The translations under genes were made by a program, and so were the position numbers. Below are positions 48,442 to 59,311 of a DNA stretch of 64,000 nt, one piece after another; within the stretch, counting starts at the first letter, position 1, and the number at the start of each line of letters is the position of its first letter. The notes under the pieces are model-generated. The model worked only from the letters and a program-made list of their open reading frames with translations. It ran no database searches and was not told the DNA's origin. Location of the stretch: the NCBI GenBank assembly GCA_963930655.1, contig OZ005605.1, positions 9,431,501-9,495,500 on the forward strand, read 5' to 3'. The DNA is from Myrica gale (Eukaryota > Streptophyta > Magnoliopsida > Fagales > Myricaceae).

Positions 48442-51193
48442 TGTCACGCCCCGAACGCTAGCCCGAAGGGGGTTAATGACAGCCGCGAACATGCACTCAA
48501 TGAATGTTCCAGCGTTTTCTCTTATTCTTGCAGCGGAAAATATTATTTTTTACACATACAACTGAGAGAGACGGCGAAAGAGATTTATCATAAACTTCAA
48601 CTTACACAAGACGACTTCCTCGTAATAGGGTAAGCGTCTTAATTACATCCCATGGCTGCCTCAATAAGATATCAAGCGCTCTTAGTGCTTCATATGAACT
48701 CTCCAACCCCTGCTTCGGTTTACAACGACTAGGATACTTGACATCTAAACTTACTACGTCAAGTAATCCTCAGCACTTCTGTCGCCTGGAACATCTGGAA
48801 TGATACGATTTAAAAATTTTGTGAGTCGAAAGACTCAGTAAGGAGTTATAGTTAAAACATGGACTTGAAATCATGGTTTGGAAACATGAACTTGAAATCG
48901 TGAGTTTGAAACCATGAACTTGTACTTGAACTCATAATCATGAACTTGAAATCATAAGCATGCACTTGAACTTGAAATAATAAGCATGTAAACATAATGT
49001 AATTCATGCATGAACATGAATTTTGATGCACATGTATGCCTCATGATTGCATCTGCACATGCACTTGCTCTTGAAAACAACACTTGTACTTGTAAAGCTC
49101 TTGTTTTTGGAAAAAAAATCATTCCAATTCTTATCTTGTGGGCTACTTGCTTTCCATTTACCCCTGACATCAGGGTTTTGCGTTCCCGTTGGAACCGTCC
49201 CCTATTTTCCTTGGGGACCTTACATTTGGTCGAGCTAGCGCACCGTCTCGCATTCGTCCTTCAGTGGCTAGACACGACCCTGGGAGGTCCACACCTTCTT
49301 GCAAGCATCTTTCGGTGTGGTTGAACATACCTCAAGAGCTACCCATCCTTCTTGCAAGCATCCTTTGGTATGGGTGCCCTAGGTGACATCCACCCTTGAC
49401 GTAAACGTCCTTCATTATGGATGCACCTTCTTGACTTGGTATGGTACTGACCGACTTTAGCTCATTAGCTTAACTTGTCATAAGTAGCATAAAATGGTAC
49501 TTTCATTTGCATGAAATTTCTCTTTCTTTCTCATGAGAAAAATGAATGCAAATGCTCATGGTGTGCTCATGTCATGCTTGATGTTGAGAAATCTTAAATT
49601 CTTCTCATACTTTCATTTGCACAAAACTTTCTTTTTCATGCAAATGCTTATGTCATGTCGTAATAAATCATGAGTATTCATGTTGTGCATCATTCCAATT
49701 TTTCAAAAAGCGTAAGTTTCCACTTAAAATTTTCACTTACAGACGTAAGTTCCACTTACCTTCGTTTGCTTGAGCGTTGAGCGTCACTTTACCTACAATC
49801 GAGTTATACTAGTCTTATTCGATGGTTCACTAGCGAGCGAATAGTCAATCAATTACTCGCACTTCATCATACAAAATCATCCATATTCTTGATCATCATA
49901 CATATCACCCATTTTCTTGATTTCTATTTGGTGATCTTACAACACTAGGTATTTTCTTAAGTGAAAAACCTAGTAGGGTCTCCTAATAGGTCAACAGGAA
50001 ACTAGAAATATAGGAGAAATTTCTTGAAATTCGGATGAAACCGCTGGAGCAAAGCTCGAGCGCTGGTCGGGCGAACCTCGGCCGAAAACTCTCTGTATAA
50101 AAATTCGCCCAGTTTCGTTCAAGCGCCAGTCGGGCGTACCTCGGGCGAAATGTCTCTGCAAGAAAATCTCGGGACTATTAGCTCGAGCGGTTGTCGAGCG
50201 TACCTCGGGCGACAGTCAATTTTCAGAGCACAACTTATGCTATACACCTCCAAAATCCACGAAATTTGTCTCAAAATACTCTCCTTTCACACCCTCATTC
50301 TCAAGACTTCAATTTTTCTCACATTCCAACTAAATCTCTCAGCTAAAACATGAGTTCATCTCATAAATTCAAGTTATTGCCTTTCTCCCTTCTCTCTTGG
50401 TCTTTTTATCAAACACCAAGAGTTCATACTTGATCTTTCTTGGGTGTTATTACCAGATTTGGCCACATTCTCCATGGTTTCATATACAACCCATACTACT
50501 CTTTAAAGCTTGCTAGATCTATATTTTCTTCAAAGAACACAAGAACACAACATATATACAAGGAGAAAACCAACAAACTTCACAACCAACAACCATCAAA
50601 AGAAAAGAGAAAATGGGTGAAAATGGGTATGGCTTGGCCGGCCAAAACCACTCACCTCCTTCTCTCTCTTTTTATTTTCTTCTTCTTCTTCTTCTTCTTC
50701 TTCTCCTTCTTCTTTCTTCTTCTCCTTCTCTTGTTCGGGTGGGTGCTAGGGCAAATGACTTGTGCAGTTTGGGGGAGTGTGTGTCTTGTACGTGAGGCTT
50801 GGGGGAAGGGAAAAGGCAAAACTGCCCTTCCCCCTTCTTTCCCTCCTTCTCCTCCATTTCACCTTTCTTATCCTTTTCTACCCCTCAAGAAAACTAATTT
50901 TTTTTCTGTTATGCCACCCACTCACCAAACTAACTCTAATTTGTCTCCTCATTGTTTAATCCAAGGGCTCACATATTTCCAAGGTTAAAGCCCCTAATTA
51001 AAATCTTCCAAATATTGCAAACAATACAACATTTAAATCATAGCTTAAGACGCATAAAAAAATGCTAGGGAAAAAATTCCACCTAGACATGATTTGAGAT
51101 TAATCCCCCTATACATGCCTTTCTCAATAATTAAAGCACAACTTAAGGAGTCATAATTCTTTTACAAAGATAGAATAAAGTTGGGGTCTCACA
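48442..51193 (-). repeat. LTR-G: solo Tekay-like LTR, 2,752 bp, TSD ATCTC
   Basis: Runs from TGTCACGCCCC to GGGGTCTCACA on the + strand with a perfect ATCTC duplication (48437-48441 and 51194-51198) and no internal region, so it is a solo LTR left by LTR-LTR recombination. Contains the stem-loop domain between 48795 and 49698, a TCGA array at 50054-50214 and a TTC-rich tract around 50660-50730. Confidence 0.95.
50054..50214. repeat. TCGA-core triplets with exact 11 bp phasing (LTR-G)
   Basis: Three triplets of TCGA/TCGG/TCAA cores at 50056/50067/50078, 50119/50130/50141 and 50183/50194/50205. Every step is exactly 11 bp, and the triplets are about 63 bp apart. Confidence 0.9.
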
Positions 51194-51198
51194 ATCTC

Positions 51199-53244
51199 AA
51201 TGATCCACCTCGTATCAGAAGCACCTATTCATCTAATAAGGTCACCACATCCGGCCAACAAGCAACCTATAAACATGCATACTGAAATCCCTACAAGAAC
51301 ATGCTTTTATTCCCTCCTCTAGACAAACCGTGGCCATCACACACTTCCATCACCACCTCATAGCCAACAGATTCATGTCATCCAGGATTCAACAAAATCA
51401 TTTGGCCAACTTCAACATCACAACAGCAAATCTAATAATCCTATCCAAAATCAGATCCATATTCATACATTTTTCATAGGAAAAAGAACACAAGAAACAC
51501 AAGTATTTTCGGCCAAGACAGCAAGCCTTTTCCTTTGAGAAAACCAAACCCTAGCTTACCATGTTGATATCTATTTTCAAGAGTTACAACAGCAAGTTTA
51601 TCAACTTCCAAAAATCAAAGATTTACACTTTAACTTCACATGCAACTAGTCCATACACAAGGTCATCATCCAACATGTTTTTCAAACTTTAACAACTCAA
51701 ATCAGTAGCTTCAAACATCAATACCTAACCTTTAATCACAAGAATATATAGCAACTAATTCACTTTAAACAGATCTCAACATTCGGTTAAAGGATCTCAA
51801 ATCCTACATGCATGTTAAACTCCTTCAACAACATATTTCCATTCTTTCACTCAACTAAAACCGTGGCCTTAAATCCCTTCCTCCATCAGCAACTTTCAGC
51901 AATACATCACAACCCAAAAGATTCCTTATTCAAGAGATTGCAAGAGAAGAAACAACATAACAACTTCTACATTCAAGGAAACATTTCAAGGGAAAGTCAT
52001 CTATAACAGATTCGGCCAAGAACCCCAAAGACCCAAGGCTTACCTTGTTATTTTCCCCTTTTTCTTTCTTCTCCTCCTTCTCTTGCTTTTCCTCAGCCTT
52101 CTCTTTCTCGGCTTCCTTCCTCTTCTTCTTCTTTTTCTTCTTCTTCTTCTTCTTTTCCTTCTTCTCCTTCTCAGTTTCCTTCCTCTTCTTCTTCTCTTTC
52201 TTCTTCTTCTTCTTCTTTTCCTTCTTCTCCTTCTCGGTTTCCTTCCTCTTCTTCTTCTTCTTCTTCTTTTTCTTCTTCTTCTTCTTTTCCTTCGTCTCCT
52301 TCTCGGTTTCCTTCCTCTTCTTCTTCTCTCCTTCTGTACTCTTTGCTTTTTGCCCATGTGACATGTCAGCTCATTAATTGTTTGTCCCTTCTCTTTTCCA
52401 TCTCTTTGCTTCCACTTTCACTCCCACGTGATTCCCCTTCCAACTCTCCATAAATTTTCACATCTCCTTTTCTAGCCTTCAGCCACATCACTTTTCACAA
52501 CCACATCACCTTTCTCTCCCTTCTTGCCATTCACGTGAACCCGACAACTTCTCATGACTTTCATTTGTTTTTCTCTTTTCTCGTGGTTTACTTTATAAGC
52601 ACACTAACTTATCTCTATCAAACTACTCTATAAGCACACAAACTTATCACTTAGTTCTCCTAATGAGGCTTAAAACTACCTAATAGAGGTTAGGGTTACA
52701 TAAAAAAGACATGGGGGTAATCTACATGCACTAACATAGGCTTTCACAACCATAGATTAATATGTAATGAATTTTACTTAAGGAATCTCAGAGAGTAATA
52801 ATTGTAGGTAATCTAAAACTACAATTATTCTTGGCATTTAATTTAGTAAATCATGGTAGTATAATAACAGGCCAATGGAAATTAATTCACAAAGAAAATC
52901 TACCTTAGAGAGATTCGGCCATAACAAATTATACTAACATGATTTCACAACATAACGAAAATACTTAAGGAAAACTTATAGTTCAAAATATCATAATTAT
53001 TTCACAAATCATCCTATATGCTTCTTATACCTCTTAAGGACCTAAAACTTGTGCCATGCAGGGTTATGTTTACATCATCCTTCACATGTCCTAACTACCG
53101 ATTGCACACGGGGCCAAGCAACTCTTTAAAATATCGAGGTCCCATTTGGTCAGAAGAAAACTAGACCATAAAAATATGTTTAATTTGTGATAAGAGTACC
53201 ATTAAGAATTGTTCGATGCTACTAGTCTAAGTCAGGGTCTCACA
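51199..53244 (-). repeat. LTR-D, right piece
   Basis: Ends GGGTCTCACA at 53244, the LTR start on the minus strand. Holds AACTTATC repeats (GATAAG on the sense strand) near 52590-52660 and a long TTC-rich tract at 52060-52340. Together with 47460-48441 it forms a one-sided LTR whose TGTCACGCCCC end is absent. Confidence 0.65.
52060..52340. repeat. TTC-rich tract with about four higher-order units
   Basis: A CTT/TTC tract in which the phrase TCTCGGTTTCCTTCCTCTTC recurs about every 60-70 bp, so it is a minisatellite built on a microsatellite. Lysine/glutamate-rich or phenylalanine/leucine-rich frames across it are translation artefacts. Confidence 0.8.
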
Positions 53245-53609
53245 TTGCTTCAGGCTTGGGACCAAGGATAATCTTCATACTATTCCAATCATAGCTTAAT
53301 TGGTCTCAAAATCACATTGACAATGACAATGAACTCGAAAGAAAGAGGAAAAAGAGAGAGAAAGAAAGGGGATAAGAGAAGAGATAAGTGATGCGGCTGG
53401 CAAAGAGAAGAATAACAAGCGATGACAGAGGGCAATGGTCGCGGGAGCAAGAAGTGGCAAATGACAATTGAAAGTTGATTTGATTTTTGACATTTAGTAA
53501 CACTAGTTTGACTTTTAGTAACGAGAGTAACAAGGGGACATGCACTTTGTATCTTTAGTGACCAGTGGAAGAATTTAGTCACTAAAAGTTGATCTTTTGG
53601 TGACGAAAC
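53245..53609. mobile_element. Probable CACTA-type relic, left of a solo LTR
   Basis: Contains TAGTGACC, TTTAGTCACTAAAAG and TTTTGGTGACGAAAC, the GTGAC-rich wording common near CACTA ends. It continues at 54418-54461, which ends TTCTTGTAGTG. The left end is missing. Confidence 0.4.
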
Positions 53610-54417
53610 TGATACCGGGGTTAACCGGGGAAAGCGCGAGAAACCTCGTGAGCACCTCGGAATGGTTGGAGTGAGGTAAATAAACACCTCAGAAATAATA
53701 ATGGGGACCTCGGGAAGTGATAACCCGAGATAGAGAAACACCTCGAAAAAGTAATGAGGACCTCTGGATGTTTGTAGGACGTCCGGAAAAGACTCAGAAA
53801 CACACACACACGATAACTCACACACTCGGAAAGATAAGCTCACCACCCAAATAGAACACAAAGGGATACAGAAATCACCACCCAATGTAATCCAACATGG
53901 GATACAGAGCAAGAACTCGCCACCTATCGGAATCCACCGAAGGATAAGAGTTTGTAGAAGAAATCCTTCTTCAAAATAGCCCAAGGCTCAAGTTGTATAA
54001 ACATTCAAAATCTGTATCTTACAACTACAAGAGAGGGGTATAAATAGCAAAGCTTGGAACAACCCTCTAAGCATGAGTAAATGAGAAATACATCTTCCAA
54101 AATATTAATTGAGACTTAGAAAACATAAAAGACTCTTAGGAAAATGAAAAGACACTTTGAAAATCCAAAAGAACAATCTAAATATAGCAAACTCATACAA
54201 AAGACGCGACTCCTCGAACTGAACTGCCAGCTTGACCTCTTTGGAGTAATTTAACCATAACTTTGTCTAGCAAACTCCAAATTGTAAGTCGTTTGATGCA
54301 TTGGAATCTAGACTCGTAGATTTTTCCAACAAGCCATAATTCGAACAGAAACCCTCCGTACATCATTCTAGACTTTAACTTCAATCTCGATCTTTTATGC
54401 TGACTACACCTATGTCA
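53610..54417 (+). repeat. Solo LTR, 808 bp, TSD GAAAC (family not assigned)
   Basis: Begins TGATACCGGGG and ends CTATGTCA, with a perfect GAAAC duplication at 53605-53609 and 54418-54422. A TATAAATA box sits at 54039-54046. Unrelated to the Tekay and copia LTRs here. No internal sequence, so superfamily cannot be told. Confidence 0.85.
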
Positions 54418-54461
54418 GAAACAAAAAGAGTATGTGCCTGTAGCCTGAATTTCTTGTAGTG
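54418..54461. mobile_element. CACTA-type right terminus
   Basis: Ends with TTTCTTGTAGTG, the complement of the CACTACAAGAAA terminus typical of plant CACTA (EnSpm) elements. Continuous with 53245-53609 once the solo LTR is left out. Confidence 0.5.
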
Positions 54462-54953
54462 AATTGTGAAAATGAACAAAGCGACATGAAATGCTGAATG
54501 CTGAAGTTGACACAGACTATATTTGGTACAAAACTACCCCTGGAGTGGTAATGCTACAACCTTTGTCGGATTAAAAAATTGTTGTTCATCGTGTGTCCAG
54601 TGGGCTTTACTTTGGGGGCAATTCTGCTAGAAGAAGGCACATGCACATATTATATTCGCTTACATGTTCATGTGCTACCAAGTCTAGTACAGACACTACT
54701 TTTGCCTATTTCTTGTCTTTTACTCTTCTTTTCCCCATATTAACTCAAATGTAAGGATGCATAAGATGCCAGACAAAAGTAAAAAAGGATGCAGAAATGC
54801 TGTCAGTATAATGAACTTGAAAAGTGAGCTTCGAATTGGGATGCGAGGGAATTAAGTAGGCAGTTTCTTGTCGGACATGTTATGTTGTTGCATTTCTTCT
54901 CCTGAACTACATATCTTTCATATTTTCCAGATGCAAACACTAGCAAAAACACA
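54462..54953 (-). other. Probable 3' UTR or flank of the unrecognised gene; nothing else seen
   Basis: Single-copy-looking AT-rich sequence downstream, on the minus strand, of the stop at 54954. No coding family recognised. Confidence 0.35.
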
Positions 54954-55082
54954 CTAGGATTGACATGGATATTTATCAAGGGCGTCCTTTGTGATCACCT
55001 TTGGCACCAAGAGAGGAATTCGGTACACATAGTTTTTAGTCTCGGGCCTGCCCTCAGCTTTATAAATGTCCCACAAAAATCT
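54954..55082 (-). CDS. Terminal exon of an unrecognised host gene (partial)
   Basis: On the minus strand a polypyrimidine stretch ending GGTTTCTTTCAG (55083 onward) is a strong splice acceptor. It is followed by an open frame FLWDIYKAEGRPETKNYVYR, then IPLLVPKVITKDALDKYPCQ, Ser and a stop. The residue mix looks like a real soluble protein tail: charged, with no low complexity. The upstream exons are not visible; the next 250 bp look like intron and then a decayed copia fragment begins at about 55330. This may be the 3' end of a gene that was cut off, or an exon fragment. I do not recognise the family. Confidence 0.45.
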   Translation of the reverse strand, partial: RFLWDIYKAEGRPETKNYVYRIPLLVPKVITKDALDKYPCQS

Positions 55083-55329
55083 GAAAGAAACCAAAGGAAT
55101 CAAAAAGTGCAATAAAAAACTACCCCGGAAACAAGAGGCAAGGTTCACACAGACAGATACTTTCTTATATCTAGTTCCAGCTGCATTGAACTTCCCATTT
55201 CAACCGAATCCAGCAATAACATGCCTCGTGTTCTGGTTTTCGAATGGAAATTCACAGAGAGTTGGCAGAAGATCAAGAGTTTCCAGTGACTCCTAAAGAA
55301 TTTGTACTTCAAACTGTAAGACATGCTCT
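55083..55329. other. Probable intron of the unrecognised gene
   Basis: Lies directly upstream of the acceptor on the minus strand. A short plus-strand open stretch near 55240-55330 has no family resemblance. Confidence 0.3.
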
Positions 55330-56560
55330 AAAAATCATTGTTCTAGATAATTGTCATTTAGATGCCACGTGTTTATATTTATTATACTAGGCAATATGTT
55401 GTAACATAAGATGTTACACGGTTATTATTGAGTGACATTGTAGAAAAGTCATACCAATAAGTAATGAATCAAAGGCACGAGAGTATGACTTTTCAGTTCC
55501 TTGTACACTTGATGTTTTGTTCTATACCAAGATACATATTTATGTACAATAGGATAATGCACTCAGTCAAATCGAGGTGGTGACCTTAAGCAAACGAGTG
55601 GGTGTAATGTAAGAGTACAAGCACTGAATGAGATCAAATATCGATACCTTCTGAAATTGATCATTGATGTTAAGACGACATTTAGCACAATTTGTTTATA
55701 ATATCCTTAGACCTGAGAGGTTTGTGTAAATTTTTTTATTGTGTACTTGTACTCTAATCGAGTCATTTGGTGATGATCTTTTAGCTCAAATATTTTCAGA
55801 TGTCGGTCTTGTGCATGATGAATGAGTTTGTATAAATACTCAATAAAGAATCCATCAGTCTTTTCGAGAAATGGTATATTCAAGTATATCTGTACAGAGG
55901 AAAAGAAATCTCTGACTAGAGGAATTTTGTGAAATTTTTTAAAAAAATTAATATATTATATTTATTTATTTGTGAAAATCTTTTGGAAACAAATTGAGAG
56001 TTCAACGAGTTACATATTATAAAATTAAGAATTATATGAGCTAGGGATTTTATCAATGATAATATTTCGGTCATATTTACTCATATGGAATATAGTGTGG
56101 TGGAAGAATAAATAAACAATTATAATTGTCAGCAGAAGGGATTCGCAAATCAATCTCAAATTCTCGGGGGTTAACTGTAATATGTTGATGGACATGATTA
56201 CAATTATAAGAAGCCTAAAATTCGAAATTAAAGAATATAAGGGAGTTAATGGATAAAGAGTTTTTTCATGTAATCCTACGGCCGAGATATGAGATCCCTA
56301 ACGATCCCACGCACTATCACATATAGGATTTTCATATATAAGGATAGTTATGAGATAGCCTACCTTAATTGTTAGTTTCAGAGTTGACCATCAAAGCTCA
56401 GAAAACCCTAGGACAGTTGTGAGCGTGGAGAGGAAGGAGACAGAACACTTGGGCTACTATTGTAGAATTCTCGAAATTGTGAGATCGACAATAACCTGAA
56501 GACTATTGAAGAATTCTCAGGATCTATAAAGAGAATTGGTAAGTTAATTTTCTACAATTT
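55330..56560 (+). mobile_element. Decayed copia 3' UTR and LTR, sibling of the copia at 738
   Basis: Shares ordered patches with 29340-30400: CATTGTAGAAAA, AATGAATCAAAGGCA, CTTTTCAGTTCCTTGTA, CTTAGACCTGAGAGGTTTGT, GAATATAGTGTGGTGGAAG, ATATGTTGATGGAC and TGAGATCCCTAA. No coding part is visible. Heavily decayed, so older than the element at 738. Confidence 0.75.
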
Positions 56561-58148
56561 TAACTTTCACGAAGAATAAACAACAGTCTTTTGAGGGACA
56601 AAGAAACAAGACTCTAAAATAAAACCCCATGCGCGCGCATGCATTGGCAAGATGCAAAAGGCTCAGCGTGCGGTCAAGTTCGTGGAAAAACCTACCAACA
56701 GATAATTGGAACAAAAACATAGTTATTCGAAAAAATGTGCTTCATCTTAATCCATGTAAGCACCTTTAGTTTACATAGGGATTTCCTATAAAAGGAAACC
56801 AAACTGTCAAGGTAAGTAAACAAGGTCTTCCTATCTTCTGAAAAGCTCATCCATAAATTCCTGAACTATTGTTCTCACAGCAGATCAATTTAGATCATGA
56901 CTCCCGTTTTTTTTTTCTAAATTATCATGACTCCTGTTGTGTGCCTTGTTTGACTTTTTTGCGAGGGGCGGCTTCTGTGGAATATCATATCAACAACACA
57001 TGACCTGCTTCCCGAAGGAAATTGCTTCTTTATCCATTCTGCAAGTTGGGCTGGGTTGGGCTGGAAAGTCGGAGATAGAGTGGGCGGCCTATCCAAGATT
57101 AAAATAGACCCTCTAATGAAGGTAGTGGATCCTTTTTTAGAAGGTTTCGAGTCCTCAAGCTTAAGTCCTAATAAAAGATTTGATATTCTTGAATTCTATT
57201 AATTTCTCATATTGCATTAAATAATATATTATTGACTTAATTATTTTCTTTTTTTAATTGCACCATTAGTGCATTGAAATGGATGAGTGTAGAGATAGGG
57301 TCGAGAATTCTCTTTAACTTTTGACTGGGGGTTGGCAAAAATCTGCTGACCTGACCTCCTGACTGGTTCGACCCGAGTTACTCCGGGTTTAGGATTGGTT
57401 TTTTTCCTCTGACATGCATTTTTTCCTCTCTAGTACCTCTAGTGAAATGGTGCCCTTTTTACTCTTTTATAAATATTTTCTCTTTGAACATAACCTTGAC
57501 CCGAAGCAAACGGGGTAAGACTAACCAACTCGACTTTGAACAAAACTCGAAGGGTTCAACCGAAGTTGTCAGGGTTGGATTGGACAATCCTCACTCTGTT
57601 TGAGTTGAGTTCGAGGTCGGGGTATGGGAACCCATGTTTAAACTTTAACTTTTGACCCAGAAGTTGTCCCGCGTTTATTTTTGTAGTGCCAACTCACCTT
57701 CAAACTATTGGCTTGGAAGTAGGTTGGCCAAACTGGCCTCATCTCATTTTTGGAACAATATTGTTTTTACCTTGTTCGATGCGGCGATGCTTAGTGTTTG
57801 TGTAATTGTGTGACAAAATTTTAAGGAGATTAAAATTTTAGGGTACGAGAGTTGATGAAAAAGTGAAGAGAAATTATTTGAATGAATTTTTTATATTTAT
57901 TGTAGTGAAAAGTGATGATCTGATTGAAAGAAATATTATTTTATAAGGTAAAATTTTAAAGTGCGCCAAAATTTTAGCACACAAAAGTTATTATTGATTA
58001 TTAGGCCAAATAATGCCCCCAAATATTTGTGTCTTGCAGTTAGTTCTACTGCTAATAATTTATTTGAAAATTTTGGGCCTATTATTGAACAAGTTAGTGG
58101 GATCAATTATTAACCACCAGCCTATTTGTTTGGGTTCTTGTAATAACG
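56561..58148. other. Intergenic sequence, nothing recognised
   Basis: AT-rich with short GC-richer patches near 57030-57100 and 57300-57640. No long frame, RNA gene or element end could be supported. Confidence 0.4.
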
Positions 58149-59229
58149 CACTACAAGAAATAATACTTTAGGTGACAAAATTTTGGGTGTCGAACCAAAG
58201 TTTGTCACCTAAAGTGAATTTTTCATGACAAAATATTAATTTCGTCACCCAAAACCATTCAGGAACTATAAAACCGTCCGGACCTGTCACAACCCCATTC
58301 GGACGTATTGCTGGTGTGACGACATACACGTGTCACGAATGAGTGAAGAAAAAAACCGTCACAAAAAAAGTAACATCCGGACTCTCAAGATACCCGTTCA
58401 GACTCGCTGCAGGGTGACAAATTCAACATTGTCGTAACTGAGTGACAATTAGAATCGTCACAATTTTTACAATATCGTCCGGACTCTGTTTATACACAGT
58501 CTGAACGGACATTACCTAACGAATAGTAATCGTCAGGCTAGAGTGACAAATTAAAAATAGTCATGAATACTCATTTCCGTCCGGAAGTTATAAACTACGT
58601 TCCAACGGAAAAAATACCCAAGTTCGGAAGGTACAAAAATAGGTCCGCACAATTATAAATGCATCTTCTGCGAATCGTGTGCTTCCACGTTGCAAAACTT
58701 CAAACACGTGACATCGATACAGTCCGGACAAAGAAATAGCGTGCGGACTGTATAAGTTCTAGAACCGTTTCGAATCGGGCATATTTAATGACGTTAAATG
58801 TGAAAGGGCCACGTGTCAGTATAACCTTTGAAACACGTTCGAACGCTATTATAACACGTTCAGACGGTTACTGGCCATATTAAAACGACAGACTTTGTCA
58901 AAATCTCAAACTCACTCTCGTACTTTTCTCTCTGTTTTCACTCTCCATTCCAGATTTCTCAAAAAACTTCTGGTAAAACGTTTGTTATGTTGTTTTATTT
59001 ATGTATTTCGATTAAATAACGTCGATAGTTAGTTTATTTAGTTTGTTATGGGGTTTTATTTTATGAAATTAGTCTGTTTGGCTAGTGTTCATCGAATCAC
59101 GTTCGGACGTCATTTCACGACGTCCGGACTTGTTGTAAACCGTCAGGACTGTTATTGTTCATGTAGACGTCTTTTATTATGTCCGGACGTCCTAAAATTT
59201 AAACGACGTAATTTGACTGTCGTGCGAAC
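58149..59229 (+). mobile_element. CACTA (EnSpm) left terminus with subterminal repeat array
   Basis: Begins CACTACAAGAAATAATAC followed by TTTAGGTGACAAAATTTTGG, the usual plant CACTA terminus. For about 1 kb it is studded with short subterminal motifs in both orientations based on CGTCCGGAC and GTTCGGACG (for example near 58277, 58299, 58468, 58587, 58720, 59100, 59125 and 59180). Such arrays are the transposase-binding region of CACTA elements. No transposase coding sequence is visible. The element is cut by LTR-E at 59230. The matching right end is not in the window; the CACTA-type end at 54461 faces the other way. Confidence 0.75.
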
Positions 59230-59311
59230 TGTGAGACCCCATATTCCTTTTTGCTATTTTCCTATGTATTTGTTTTTTATTTAACTTAAGGGGCCATATT
59301 TTTGGCCAATG
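59230..59311 (+). repeat. LTR-E: Tekay-like LTR start, inserted in the CACTA element
   Basis: Begins TGTGAGACCCCATATTCC right after CACTA subterminal sequence, resembles the first bases of the E3 LTR, and is interrupted by LTR-F. It resumes at 63414. Confidence 0.75.

Noticed and set aside
51930-52377. Lysine/glutamate-rich and phenylalanine/leucine-rich frames
   Set aside because: Translation of a TTC/GAA repeat tract within an LTR.
30848-53244. Reading LTR-C and LTR-D as the two ends of one element
   Set aside because: They differ in sequence and array type, both are in the same orientation, and there is no PPT, PBS or gag-pol between them belonging to either.
53289-53984. A 231-codon minus-strand frame
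   Set aside because: It crosses the left end of the 53610-54417 solo LTR, so it joins two unrelated sequences, and it has no family resemblance.
55240-55330. A plus-strand open stretch reading MEIHRELAEDQEFPVTPKEF
   Set aside because: Short, opposite to the terminal exon and without a recognisable family; kept only as intron or flank.
54451-58160. Pairing the CACTA-type end at 54461 with the CACTA end at 58149 as one element
   Set aside because: They face away from each other and their flanking triplets do not match.
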